Source: a virus. Taken from it: 64,000 nt of DNA. The position numbers and the translations under genes are program-made. The notes under the pieces were generated by a model. The model ran no database searches, had not been told where the DNA came from, and saw only the letters and a list, made by a program, of their open reading frames with translations. The first letter of the stretch is position 1; every line of letters starts with the position of its first letter. Of the stretch, positions 31,113 through 39,260 are shown piece after piece. The stretch spans positions 1 through 64,000 of the IMG/VR virus record IMGVR_UViG_3300043539_002606. One strand, given 5' to 3'.

Positions 31113-31673
31113 TTAGTCAGTAATAACTTCGTTACCAACTCTTTCCCAGTATTGATATGCAAATTCAACTTCGAAAGTTTCAACTTCGTCAGTTTCATAG
31201 CTAAGCTCAATTGCATTAACATTAACAGGAAACGCGTCGATAAAACGATATTGAGCAATGCCAATATCTTCACTACGACCGCTCTTATCAAGCTGTACTA
31301 CTTGCAAATCACGCATATAATTCAATGGTGCACCAACTGCAGCATCAGCCGCAAAGTTACGGCTGTGAGAGTTAATGCTATTCATCCATTTTTCAAATGC
31401 GTTACGCAAATCGAAACTTGTGTCGTTATATACTGTTACTGTCCAGTTGTCTTCAAATGTACGTTCACCTGCAACCTTTAGATTACGACCACGATATGGC
31501 ACGTCAATCTTTGTGATTGTGCTAGCAGGAATGCTAGCAGCTTTAATCATAAAGCTTGCTCTACGGGTTGTGTTTGTATTTCCAGCGATACTTGGAAAGT
31601 CAACTACACACTTGAATAGGTTTGGTCTTGCTCCTCCGGCAAAATTACTTTTAAATTGAGAAATATTACTCAT
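31113..31673 (-). CDS. 19: Tail tube protein, T4 gp19
   Basis: Forms the hexameric rings of the inner tail tube. The 186-residue product (T4: 163) shows the fold pattern FKCVVDFP, FMIKAASIPASTITKIDVPYRGRNLKVAGERTFEDNWTVTVYND (key: RTFEDWTVT-type strand), RDLQVVQLDKSG, and YRFIDAFPVNVNAIELSYE...EVEFAYQYWER. It lies directly after the sheath gene, as in T4. Its late promoter overlaps the last codons of gp18, so it can be expressed more strongly than the sheath. Confidence 0.93.
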   Translation of the reverse strand: MSNISQFKSNFAGGARPNLFKCVVDFPSIAGNTNTTRRASFMIKAASIPASTITKIDVPYRGRNLKVAGERTFEDNWTVTVYNDTSFDLRNAFEKWMNSINSHSRNFAADAAVGAPLNYMRDLQVVQLDKSGRSEDIGIAQYRFIDAFPVNVNAIELSYETDEVETFEVEFAYQYWERVGNEVITD

Positions 31674-31695
31674 AGTTCTTTATTGTTTTCTTTGT

Positions 31696-31703
31696 TATTT
31701 ATA
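31696..31703 (-). promoter_or_regulatory. Late promoter for gp19
   Basis: Perfect TATAAATA on the minus strand, 22 bases before the gp19 ATG and overlapping the gp18 stop. Confidence 0.6.
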
Positions 31704-33474
31704 GTGTGCTTGTTCCAATTACTTCTTCAAACGATACACCTGTGCGAACAGCTACAAAGTTTAGAGTGATATAGTTAATGCTCTTAGATGGCTTGATAAA
31801 GATCGTACCAACAAATCGATTGTTATCAACAACTTCAGATGTGTTATTGCTTTCATCGCAAATTACTCTAAAGTCAATGATGCCTCTACGACCTTGAACT
31901 TCACGGAGATATGGCTCAACTGCATTTCTGAATGCTGCACGAGTAAATTCGTCGTTAAGTTCGAATAGCAAGAATTTACTTGCTGTAGCAATTGCCTTTT
32001 CAATTGTAATAAAGAGGCGGCGAACGTTGATGCGGTCAAACGCACCAGGTTTAGCTTGCGCTGTTTTATCACCAAAGAGAACAATGCCATTACCTGGGCT
32101 GCTAACGATTGGATTAATACGTGCAGTGTATAGATCATCGCGATCAGTCTGTTTTGGATTATAAGCAAGTTTTGTTACACCCAATAGATTGCCTCTGTTG
32201 AATCCAGCAGGACTAAACCATGGATCAGCGAGACGATCTGTTTTGGCGCAAAGACCAGCCATATGTCCGCAAGCCGGAATCCAAACAAAAGCATCACGAT
32301 AACGGTTATAGACATAAACTGGAGTGCTATCAAATACAGTATAGCTATTTGCTCCACTAAGAGCACTGAATTTAGCTTTAACTGTTTCAAGCCTATCAGT
32401 AGATGAAGTAGCTATTGAAAGTGGTGCACTAATAAAAGCTAAACAATCGCGACGAGATGATGCAAGTTCAATAAGCTTATTATCTACTTGCAATTGAGTT
32501 GCTGTTACTGCAAAATTATGAGCAAACACAAAGTTAATATCAATTGATTCAGCATTTTGAAACTCGTCAATGGATGCTAATATAGTAGATTCAGAAAATG
32601 TAGTAGAATCAACTCCACCTTCAAAAAGATATGGACCGTCAAATAATTCAATAGTGAAATAATCAACATATGATGCTGATGTTAAACCATCTTTATCAGT
32701 TGTGAAGTTTACACCCCAAACATAACTTGAATTATTATTAAGAACATCAGCCCAATAGATTGATTGACCTGAAGTATTTTTTGCTGCAGTAAAGTAAGAA
32801 AGACCTTGATATACCTCAAGAACTTCTCCAGCAGTACCAGTAATAAGACCCAATCTATCATAAACAATAATTGTTAATTCATCATTTACTACAGTCTTAT
32901 TAAGTATACCTGCTTGATCGTCGCTCCAACCAGTAGAACTTGGATTATATGTTTTTGCTGATTTAATAGCCGCTGGTATTTCGATATCAGTTGTATTTGA
33001 ATCAATAACAAATACACTAATAGAATTTCCAAGTGCACCAGGGTAACGGGAAACAAATCTTATACGAGAGGCTTGAAGCGCACTTTGACTATTTGAAAGG
33101 TCACCAATATTATTAATATTAAGAGCTGGAGAAATGCCTGTGCCATTAGCAGTTTCACCGTAGCCATAACCAGCGGTAAAATCATTTGAACTATGAGCAT
33201 TTGAGCTGCCATCGGCTGTACGAACAACACGCAATGCGTTGCTATATTTCAAATAGCTTGCTGCTGTCATGAAACTAGTTTCATAATCTCCTGCACTTGT
33301 TGGTGCTCCGAATGTTCGTGCTAGTTCAGTTTCAGAACCGATGTTAACTGGTGTGTTAACTGGTCCCCATCTAAAAAACCCTGCAAAACCACCAACGCTT
33401 GTTGCTAGTGCGGGTATGATATTTGTCAAATCTGTTTCTTTGACTTCTACTCCAGGTGATATTAAAAATCCCAT
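31699..33474 (-). CDS. 18: Tail sheath protein, T4 gp18
   Basis: Contractile sheath subunit, 591 residues (T4: 659). Opens MGFLISPGVEVKETDLTNIIPALATSVGGFAG, the standard sheath N-terminus, with the C-terminal FELNDEFTRAAFRNAVEPYLREVQG and NNRFVGTIFIKPSKSINYITLNFVAVRTG core shared by contractile sheaths. The ATG has one of the few clear SD sequences (AAGGA nine bases upstream) and lies about 63 bases from its late promoter. Confidence 0.97.
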   Translation of the reverse strand: MGFLISPGVEVKETDLTNIIPALATSVGGFAGFFRWGPVNTPVNIGSETELARTFGAPTSAGDYETSFMTAASYLKYSNALRVVRTADGSSNAHSSNDFTAGYGYGETANGTGISPALNINNIGDLSNSQSALQASRIRFVSRYPGALGNSISVFVIDSNTTDIEIPAAIKSAKTYNPSSTGWSDDQAGILNKTVVNDELTIIVYDRLGLITGTAGEVLEVYQGLSYFTAAKNTSGQSIYWADVLNNNSSYVWGVNFTTDKDGLTSASYVDYFTIELFDGPYLFEGGVDSTTFSESTILASIDEFQNAESIDINFVFAHNFAVTATQLQVDNKLIELASSRRDCLAFISAPLSIATSSTDRLETVKAKFSALSGANSYTVFDSTPVYVYNRYRDAFVWIPACGHMAGLCAKTDRLADPWFSPAGFNRGNLLGVTKLAYNPKQTDRDDLYTARINPIVSSPGNGIVLFGDKTAQAKPGAFDRINVRRLFITIEKAIATASKFLLFELNDEFTRAAFRNAVEPYLREVQGRRGIIDFRVICDESNNTSEVVDNNRFVGTIFIKPSKSINYITLNFVAVRTGVSFEEVIGTSTL

Positions 33475-33537
33475 ATTTGTTTCCTTTCAGTTGTTGTTAA
33501 TAAGTTTATTGCATACTAAGTTTATGACTCACAAACT

Positions 33538-33545
33538 TATTTATA
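33538..33545 (-). promoter_or_regulatory. Late promoter for gp18
   Basis: Perfect TATAAATA on the minus strand, 63 bases before the gp18 ATG and overlapping the gap just below the gp17 stop. Unlike most late promoters here it leaves a real 5' leader with an SD. Confidence 0.55.
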
Positions 33546-33557
33546 AATTATTCACTT

Positions 33558-35135
33558 TCAAAGAGTATGCCACTCTCTTGCATTATCTATAAGCTCATCA
33601 TATGCACTGCCCGTTGATGATGTTGTTGAAACATAACCAAATGGTGGTAGATCCTCTTCCATCTCAAGCATCTTTTCGCTATATAACAACTCGCGCAGGT
33701 CAGTATCGCTCATGCCATTAAACACGTCCGTACTCACAAACCACGAGAAGAGTACGAAATTCATAACACTATCATCATGTGCGCCTTCACTTGCAGCAAA
33801 GCTATCACCCTTTGGTACAAAGTTTGCAAGTTCAGCAATAGTATATGCATCAACAATATGCAGTTTATTAGCTTCAAGCAAGTCTTTTAAGTTACTGCAG
33901 CCAATGCGTTTAACTTTTTTGGTCATGACAACGCCAATGCCATTGCTCTTAACAGCACTTGTCGTAAACATATTTTCATATTCATAGTCATAATAAACAG
34001 CATTACACACAACCTGACCAACGTCATTGTTTTCAATAATAACAAGTGCTTGATTATATTGCGTTGCTGCCCGAACAATAAGATTTGGAAATAGCAGTGG
34101 TGAAATGGTATTGTTGCGATAGGTACAAACCTGCTTAAATGGTTTAGTTGATATATCAATTACCGAGAAGGTGCTATAATCCTGTCCACGACCTTTACTA
34201 ACATCAGCTACAAGTATATAGGCATGATCTTCTTGTGGTGCCTCATAATAAACAATATCATGCTGCATATTAATTGGACTTTGTGCTTGCAAGCCCAACA
34301 AACATGTGCTGCCTATTAGTGTATCAGCGCTGCCAACAAATTCACAAGAGAACTCCTGTCGAAACTGTGCTTCACTTGTATTTGCAATTGTCTTTGCACG
34401 CCAATCATCATCTCGACCTGGCACATCACGCCAATTAATAGTAAACGGTTTAAATTCGTTGCTATTACTAATTGCGCCTTGCCATAGTTTATAGAACATA
34501 TTGCCAACACCATTTGGTGTGCTTGTAATAATAACCTTTGTATCACTGCCAGAACTAATTACTGGATAGGTTGAGGTATAAAACTCTTCAGCTTTATGCA
34601 CAAAGGCAAACTCATCAAGAAAAATAATGTTTGCACTTATGCCTCGAATACTGCTGCTGCTTGTTGCCGCTGCAATAATCTCACTATTATGAGCAAATAC
34701 AATATTACCTTTATTGAGCACTCGCACACCTGGCTGCAAAAAGAATGGCAGATTTTCAAGCATGAGAGTAAAGCGACTCAACATCTCGCGAGCAGTTGCA
34801 CCTTTATTAGCAAGCACTGCAACCTTTTTATCTGCATTGAAAACCATATAGTGCAGCAGCCATGCAACACTAGTCACACTCTTACCGCTCTGTCTAGGTG
34901 CTAGAACAATACTAAATCGATTATCACTATAGTGTTTTACAAGATTGCTCTGATAGCCTCGCAATTCAAATGGCACAAGTCCATGATCCAGACTAATAAC
35001 CTTTACATAATTCTTGCAAAAATATTCAACATCATTTCGGCAACGAATATATTCGCTAACTTCATGCGCTGAGAAATTTTGTTGTACCCCATCTGCTTTG
35101 ATTTTGGGATTTCCATTATATGAATTATTTTGCAT
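33558..35135 (-). CDS. 17: Large terminase subunit, T4 gp17
   Basis: DNA packaging motor ATPase and nuclease, 525 residues (T4: 610). ATPase domain: Walker A APRQSGKS near residue 81 and Walker B NIIFLDEFAF near 172, then the coupling motif TSTPNG near 204. Nuclease domain: VADVSKGRGQDYS near 312 (acidic catalytic residue), VIIENNDVG near 352 and HDDSVMNFVL near 455. The gene starts 27 bases downstream (in its direction) of the reverse side of repeated element copy B, within whose -35 box its upstream region lies. Confidence 0.96.
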   Translation of the reverse strand: MQNNSYNGNPKIKADGVQQNFSAHEVSEYIRCRNDVEYFCKNYVKVISLDHGLVPFELRGYQSNLVKHYSDNRFSIVLAPRQSGKSVTSVAWLLHYMVFNADKKVAVLANKGATAREMLSRFTLMLENLPFFLQPGVRVLNKGNIVFAHNSEIIAAATSSSSIRGISANIIFLDEFAFVHKAEEFYTSTYPVISSGSDTKVIITSTPNGVGNMFYKLWQGAISNSNEFKPFTINWRDVPGRDDDWRAKTIANTSEAQFRQEFSCEFVGSADTLIGSTCLLGLQAQSPINMQHDIVYYEAPQEDHAYILVADVSKGRGQDYSTFSVIDISTKPFKQVCTYRNNTISPLLFPNLIVRAATQYNQALVIIENNDVGQVVCNAVYYDYEYENMFTTSAVKSNGIGVVMTKKVKRIGCSNLKDLLEANKLHIVDAYTIAELANFVPKGDSFAASEGAHDDSVMNFVLFSWFVSTDVFNGMSDTDLRELLYSEKMLEMEEDLPPFGYVSTTSSTGSAYDELIDNAREWHTL

Positions 35136-35142
35136 TTTTTTG

Positions 35143-35170
35143 TTTACAAACTTTCAACATTATGTATAAT
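35143..35170 (+). promoter_or_regulatory. Plus-strand early-type promoter of repeated element, copy B
   Basis: TTTACA (35143-35148), 16-base spacer, perfect TATAAT (35165-35170). It points away from gp17 and toward gp16, antisense to both flanking genes. Confidence 0.7.
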
Positions 35171-35209
35171 AGGTGCCATGCACCTTCGGCTGAATGTAAT
35201 GAAGCCGAT
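35162..35209 (+). repeat. Duplicated 48-bp element, copy B
   Basis: Identical to 21768-21815. Lies between the gp16 stop and the gp17 start. Stems GGTGC-CAT-GCACC (35172-35184) and TCGGCT/AGCCGA (35186-35208). Flanking sequence differs from copy A apart from the TTTACAAAC around the -35 box. Confidence 0.85.
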
Positions 35210-35243
35210 TGCTACATCTTATCTATGCCTGTTGATTGCTTAA
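35178..35243 (+). CDS. Possible leaderless micro-ORF, element copy B
   Basis: ATG at 35178-35180, seven bases after TATAAT; encodes 21 residues, MHLRLNVMKPI then ATSYLCLLIA, ending at TAA 35241-35243 inside the 3' end of gp16 on the other strand. May be only the start of a small RNA. Confidence 0.25.
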   Translation: MHLRLNVMKPIATSYLCLLIA

Positions 35244-35657
35244 GAATTTTTGAAGTTCAATAGTTGTACCAACAAAAATTGCATTGTTTGTTGTACTATT
35301 TGCCTCATTAGGTTTATTTCCTTTGATCAACAGCTTACGCTGCTTTTGAAGATCAAGTAGCTGCTGATTCATTTCAGCACTTTGTTTAATCATATTGCCA
35401 AGCACCTCATATGCCCGAGGATGTTCAGCATCGGTAGCAAGTGCATGTAAATTACTAATTACTTCATCACTTGTATCAAGCAATTTTTTCATGCGCACTC
35501 GAGCATATTCAAAATCATCCTGTGCATCGCTTATTAGTGCTTCATCGCTTGGCTCAGGTGTTAAAATCTTTGGAGCTGGTGGGGCTGGCATCATAATCTC
35601 AAGCTGACCAGTCAAATTTTTCATTAACTCGCTCTTATGGGATTGGTCTGGTTTCAT
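35223..35657 (-). CDS. 16: Small terminase subunit, T4 gp16
   Basis: Regulates packaging initiation by gp17. The 144-residue product follows the T4 gp16 layout: acidic DDFEYARVRMKKLLDTSDEV, then AEHPRAYEVLGNMIKQSAEMNQQLLDL (coiled-coil core) and a C-terminal NNAIFVGTTIELQKFL. It overlaps the gp15 end by 23 bases. In T4 a pac-like region lies in the 3' part of this gene; here the repeated element copy B abuts its 3' end. Confidence 0.85.
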   Translation of the reverse strand: MKPDQSHKSELMKNLTGQLEIMMPAPPAPKILTPEPSDEALISDAQDDFEYARVRMKKLLDTSDEVISNLHALATDAEHPRAYEVLGNMIKQSAEMNQQLLDLQKQRKLLIKGNKPNEANSTTNNAIFVGTTIELQKFLSNQQA

Positions 35658-36441
35658 AAGTTACTGGTATGGGTGGAAATTGTTCCTCAAAATATTCAAT
35701 CTCAAAGCCTTCATTAAGGGATGTTTGATCCTCAAAGTGTGCACGTGTTCGAGTTGACACCAAAGGATCTGCATCAGGCTCACTGTCAAAGTCAAAATAG
35801 CTAACATCAACTGCACTAATTAATCCGCCTCCTGCACTTAGATTAATTGGAGCGCTGATAAATTTAACGCGCACATCAAAGTCAAGGGTGTAGATAACAG
35901 TTCTTCTGCTATTTTCATAATCACCTTCATAGTTGTCTTCTTTATTAACCGCAGTTAGACTAACGGGTATATCTGTCAAACTATCAGGACCTTCTAGACC
36001 CTTTGCAGTAACACTATATGTTGGATTGAAATATGGCAAGATCTGTTCAACAATTTGCATTGCCTCGTCATGACCGCGACTTATAATGCTAAGACTAAAG
36101 TTTAGGATATATGGCACAGCTTGCCAGACTTTAACAACATTGTCTCCGTCTTGTTGTACAGTGCGATTCATGCGATTAAGCTTTGATTCTGTGTCAAGAT
36201 TCATGCTTGTTATTTCAAAAGCCATGCGAGGCAATTTGATACTAATAGCATCAGCTGGACCTTTAGCATTAATACGAGAAAGATAGCGTTCGATCGGTGC
36301 ATAGGTTAATGGCACACGAACTGTGCCAACACCTGCTCCATTTTCAGCAGGACGTACAATCTTTATATCATTAAAAAGTGTGCCAAAAATAGCTACAGTC
36401 TTTTTAATGGTTTTGTTATAATAATATTCGCGACTCATCAT
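35635..36441 (-). CDS. 15: Tail sheath stabiliser/terminator, T4 gp15
   Basis: Caps the tail and joins it to the neck. The 268-residue protein (T4: 272) shows the gp15 opening YYYNKTIKKTVAIFGTLFNDIKI, RVPLTYAPIERYL, and central SLSIISRGHDEAMQIVEQILPYFNPTYSVT, then VIYTLDFDV. The first ATG is at 36441 (MMSREYY). It lies between gp14 and gp16 in T4 order. Confidence 0.9.
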   Translation of the reverse strand: MMSREYYYNKTIKKTVAIFGTLFNDIKIVRPAENGAGVGTVRVPLTYAPIERYLSRINAKGPADAISIKLPRMAFEITSMNLDTESKLNRMNRTVQQDGDNVVKVWQAVPYILNFSLSIISRGHDEAMQIVEQILPYFNPTYSVTAKGLEGPDSLTDIPVSLTAVNKEDNYEGDYENSRRTVIYTLDFDVRVKFISAPINLSAGGGLISAVDVSYFDFDSEPDADPLVSTRTRAHFEDQTSLNEGFEIEYFEEQFPPIPVTYETRPIP

Positions 36442-36444
36442 GGC

Positions 36445-37365
36445 TTAACTAGGCTCCCCAAATGGATTATCTTCAGAGAAATCAATAAAGTCCTCTTCAA
36501 TTGCTGTTTGTTTAAATTTGCTATTTTGACTCATGCGATCATTGTTGAATAGCAAATCGTTATTATCACCAATGACATAGCTATCTATAACTGTTGCAAC
36601 TGCACCTGATTTTGTGCCAGTAAAGACAGTGCCAACACCAAGTTGGGTAGGCGCTCCTGTTGTAAAGGTTGGCACACCTACAATTATTTGATTTTTATTT
36701 TCGTCAAGTTTATATTTGTAGAATTTAACAAGACCGCTTGTTCCAGAGAATGTAAATGTTAGGCTTTCACCAGCAAGAAACTCACCAGTTGCCGTTGTAG
36801 AATTATATTCAAAAATATTACTATCGCTGTTATTATATTCAATGCTATCAATCTCGTGCACACCTGTGTTTATATTCTGACTTTCATATTCAAAAAGTTC
36901 ACATGTGAGTGTCCAGATCGGTGCATCCTTTAATTGTAAAAAGGGCTTTTCATTTTCCACATATTTGATTTCAAATAATTTTTTAATAGGACTAAGCGGA
37001 AAGAATATAAGATCACCTTCTGTTGGTCGATTATTATTAACACCAAACCCATAACGACCAACTCCTTGAATCCAACGACGTTTGCTAACAACAAGATTCA
37101 TCTGATCTCGTATCTCGAGGCCAAATTTACCAAGCAGCTTGCCATCACCCTCATAGCCATCAATACTTTCAACATACATTTCAATCTTAAAACTATGGAT
37201 GAAATTGCTTAGCAGATCTTCGTTTAGGATATTATCTTTTGTTACAATATGACGAGGTATATAATAGACGTCGGTGCCATAGATCTTAATGGCCTCAATG
37301 ATTAGATTTTCATAGAGTTCCTTTTCTGATCTCTGACCATTCTGGAAATATTGATTAACTGGCAT
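36445..37365 (-). CDS. 14: Neck protein, T4 gp14
   Basis: Head completion/neck protein, 306 residues (T4: 256). The N-terminal block IIEAIKIYGTDVYYIPRHIV and the later GDLIFFPLSPIKKLFEIKYVE and PIWTLTCELFEYESQNI segments are typical of gp14. A glycine/threonine-rich segment near residues 195-255 is an insertion relative to T4. Three bases separate it from gp13. Confidence 0.92.
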   Translation of the reverse strand: MPVNQYFQNGQRSEKELYENLIIEAIKIYGTDVYYIPRHIVTKDNILNEDLLSNFIHSFKIEMYVESIDGYEGDGKLLGKFGLEIRDQMNLVVSKRRWIQGVGRYGFGVNNNRPTEGDLIFFPLSPIKKLFEIKYVENEKPFLQLKDAPIWTLTCELFEYESQNINTGVHEIDSIEYNNSDSNIFEYNSTTATGEFLAGESLTFTFSGTSGLVKFYKYKLDENKNQIIVGVPTFTTGAPTQLGVGTVFTGTKSGAVATVIDSYVIGDNNDLLFNNDRMSQNSKFKQTAIEEDFIDFSEDNPFGEPS

Positions 37366-37368
37366 AAT

Positions 37369-38118
37369 TTATCCAACAAAAAAGTCAACAGGATTGCTAT
37401 AGAAAAGATCAAATCTTTCTTTAAGTTCTTTGAGATCTGTGACAGCATCATCATAGATCTGACGACCACTAATTGTCACACCGCCTGGTAATTGCATGCC
37501 TTCGAACTTGCTAAGATTCTGACCCCATTGTTTTTTAATCATTAGTGTCAGCAGCTCTTTAAGTGCCATGTCATTATAAACATCTGGATAGCCATTAGGA
37601 TCGACGCTCGTATAGCATTCAATAATAATAAAGTCACCTACTTTTGTTTTATCTCGCAATAGACCATGAAATTGAAGAGTGTCCATGTGACGAGCATAGC
37701 TTAATTGACCAGTATGACCTGTGATAATATTCTGCACAAGACTAATATATTGACTTGTCATCTCATAGTTAATAATGCCACCTGGGTTTCTCAGACCATA
37801 TACGTCATTAAGAAACATTTGATATTTAGCGCTAAACATACTCGCGCTGCTCGTATCATTAAAACTAAGTATTCGAGTGACACTTAAGATATTCTCTGGC
37901 AAATTGCTAATCTTATTGTCATCGAGATCAGATTGTGTAATCTCATGCTTAAGAAGTGTGCGTACAACTGCGTCGCTGTGATATTCTTGCCAATATTGAA
38001 TTGCTTCATCAATGCGATCCTCTAATTGATCGTCATCAATATTAATCTCCATAACTGGTGCACCAAGTGCGCGCAAACAATAGTCGGCCAGTTCTTGTCT
38101 TGTACTAGGTCTTGCCAT
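37369..38118 (-). CDS. 13: Neck protein, T4 gp13
   Basis: Head completion protein beneath the portal, 249 residues (T4: 309). Opens with STRQELADYCLRALGAPVMEINIDDDQLEDRIDEAIQYW (hallmark: LGAPV...N+D..Q..DRI..A...+), which is conserved in gp13. Forms the 13-14-15-16-17 block behind a late promoter five bases from its ATG. Confidence 0.92.
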   Translation of the reverse strand: MARPSTRQELADYCLRALGAPVMEINIDDDQLEDRIDEAIQYWQEYHSDAVVRTLLKHEITQSDLDDNKISNLPENILSVTRILSFNDTSSASMFSAKYQMFLNDVYGLRNPGGIINYEMTSQYISLVQNIITGHTGQLSYARHMDTLQFHGLLRDKTKVGDFIIIECYTSVDPNGYPDVYNDMALKELLTLMIKKQWGQNLSKFEGMQLPGGVTISGRQIYDDAVTDLKELKERFDLFYSNPVDFFVG

Positions 38119-38123
38119 AAGAC

Positions 38124-38131
38124 TATTTATA
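38124..38131 (-). promoter_or_regulatory. Late promoter for gp13 block
   Basis: Perfect TATAAATA on the minus strand, ending five bases before the gp13 ATG. Confidence 0.68.
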
Positions 38132-38147
38132 TGTTAAATAAGATCAT

Positions 38148-38744
38148 TCAATTCTTTTCTTTTTTACATATGTAGGGCAAGCTAATGACTACGCTTAGCA
38201 TTGCAGCACTATATAAAAAATTCTTGAATCGTTCTAAAGATTGTGTAATCTTTACAGCATTTGAATTTACATAAGACGTCTTGATATTTAGAATCTCATT
38301 TATGGCAGAGACTGTTGGATCAGTTAAGCTATACATTTCTTGCACAACATTTGATTTGTTAACGCTAATATCTTCAGTCAACACTTTATCAATAAAAAGA
38401 TCTATCTTAACGTCATTGTCTTTTATAAGCTGCATATATGCAAGTTCATCTGGCGTAGTAGTTTTAAAATATTCATTAAGCAGTTTATTTTTTTCTTCGC
38501 GCTGACTTAACAAGATCTTTTTTAAATCTTCTTTGCTTTGCATGCCATATGAAAATTTAATAATGTTATCAACTATGGTTAATCCATACCAGTCGAATAC
38601 CAGGCCGATATTTTCAACTGTTGCTTTTTGCTGTGTCAAATTATCATTTATGGTTTTCTCAACATGATTCACTGTCTTAACACCTTGAAAGACAAATCCA
38701 AGAATGATTATTGTTAAGCAAATAATAAAGGTTCTTGGTTTCAT
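38148..38744 (-). CDS. Two-TM membrane protein with 4HB-sensor-like extracytoplasmic domain
   Basis: A 198-residue protein with an N-terminal TM segment (FIICLTIIILGFVFQGV, residues 5-21), about 145 residues of helical extracytoplasmic sequence and a second TM near 172-190 (FLYSAAMLSVVISLPYI), ending in KKEKN. This resembles the 4-helix-bundle sensor of chemoreceptors without any HAMP or signalling domain; the resemblance is by layout and helix pattern only. It overlaps the holin gene in an ATGA junction. A lysis-timing (antiholin) function would fit this place and topology, but is inference. Confidence 0.65.
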   Translation of the reverse strand: MKPRTFIICLTIIILGFVFQGVKTVNHVEKTINDNLTQQKATVENIGLVFDWYGLTIVDNIIKFSYGMQSKEDLKKILLSQREEKNKLLNEYFKTTTPDELAYMQLIKDNDVKIDLFIDKVLTEDISVNKSNVVQEMYSLTDPTVSAINEILNIKTSYVNSNAVKITQSLERFKNFLYSAAMLSVVISLPYICKKEKN

Positions 38745-39058
38745 CTTTTGATAAATTTTTCAGGATTGTTTTGAAATTTTTTTCCAAGCTTAACGAGGCC
38801 GTTAATAATCTCTGGACTCACTACGCCGATGATACCATATGCAATAGCTTTATACAAACTAGAAATATCTGTTTGTTCAAGAATAAACCAGGCAATACCA
38901 GATGCGATTGCTGCACTAAATATTTTCTTAAGCTGTTCAAGTAAACTAAATTTAGTATCACTTGACATTAAGCGCGCTAGCATTGCAGCGGCACCAATAA
39001 GAGGAATAATCCATCCACCTTCGATAAATTGTTTTGCTAGAGCTCTAAAGTCTTCCAT
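38741..39058 (-). CDS. Putative holin
   Basis: A 105-residue membrane protein with three hydrophobic segments: WIIPLIGAAAMLARLM (15-30), IFSAAIASGIAWFILEQ (46-62) and AIAYGIIGVVSPEIINGLV (71-89), plus a basic C-terminus (KKFQNNPEKFIKR). This topology and size fit class I holins that permeabilise the inner membrane at lysis. No endolysin gene is seen in the window. A late promoter lies six bases upstream of the ATG. Confidence 0.7.
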   Translation of the reverse strand: MEDFRALAKQFIEGGWIIPLIGAAAMLARLMSSDTKFSLLEQLKKIFSAAIASGIAWFILEQTDISSLYKAIAYGIIGVVSPEIINGLVKLGKKFQNNPEKFIKR

Positions 39059-39063
39059 AAATA
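39056..39063 (+). promoter_or_regulatory. Possible plus-strand late promoter for 39093-39260
   Basis: CATAAATA on the plus strand, 29 bases before the plus-strand ATG at 39093. It lies back to back with the minus-strand holin late promoter at 39065-39072. Confidence 0.35.
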
Positions 39064-39064
39064 C

Positions 39065-39072
39065 TATTTATA
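39065..39072 (-). promoter_or_regulatory. Late promoter for the holin gene
   Basis: Perfect TATAAATA on the minus strand, ending six bases before the holin ATG at 39058. Confidence 0.68.
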
Positions 39073-39092
39073 AAAATAACAATATTAAGATT

Positions 39093-39260
39093 ATGAAACG
39101 TATATCTATCAATGACAATTACAAACAGCTATTCTGGAAACTTGGTTGCGGAACAGTTGAATATATCGAAATCTATAATGAAGATGGAGATAAACTATAT
39201 TTTAGAGCCGGCTCAGGTCGGTTTCATATGTTAAGGGGGGAGCTAGCTGATTATCAATAA
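39093..39260 (+). CDS. Probable plus-strand small protein gene
   Basis: A 55-residue frame in a roughly 195-base gap left by the minus-strand genes, starting MKRISINDNYKQLFWKLG and containing EYIEIYNEDGDKLYFRAG and a final LRGELADYQ. The composition is protein-like, with alternating hydrophobic and charged residues suggesting a small beta-rich domain. The stop overlaps the stop of the convergent gene at 39254. A plus-strand CATAAATA lies 29 bases upstream. It would be the only ordinary gene transcribed rightward in the window. Family unknown. Confidence 0.55.
   Translation: MKRISINDNYKQLFWKLGCGTVEYIEIYNEDGDKLYFRAGSGRFHMLRGELADYQ

Noticed and set aside
35090-35135. The TTTACA box of element copy B read as a minus-strand promoter for gp17
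   Set aside because: On the minus strand the sequence reads TGTAAA and has no TATAAT at proper spacing; the promoter only makes sense on the plus strand.
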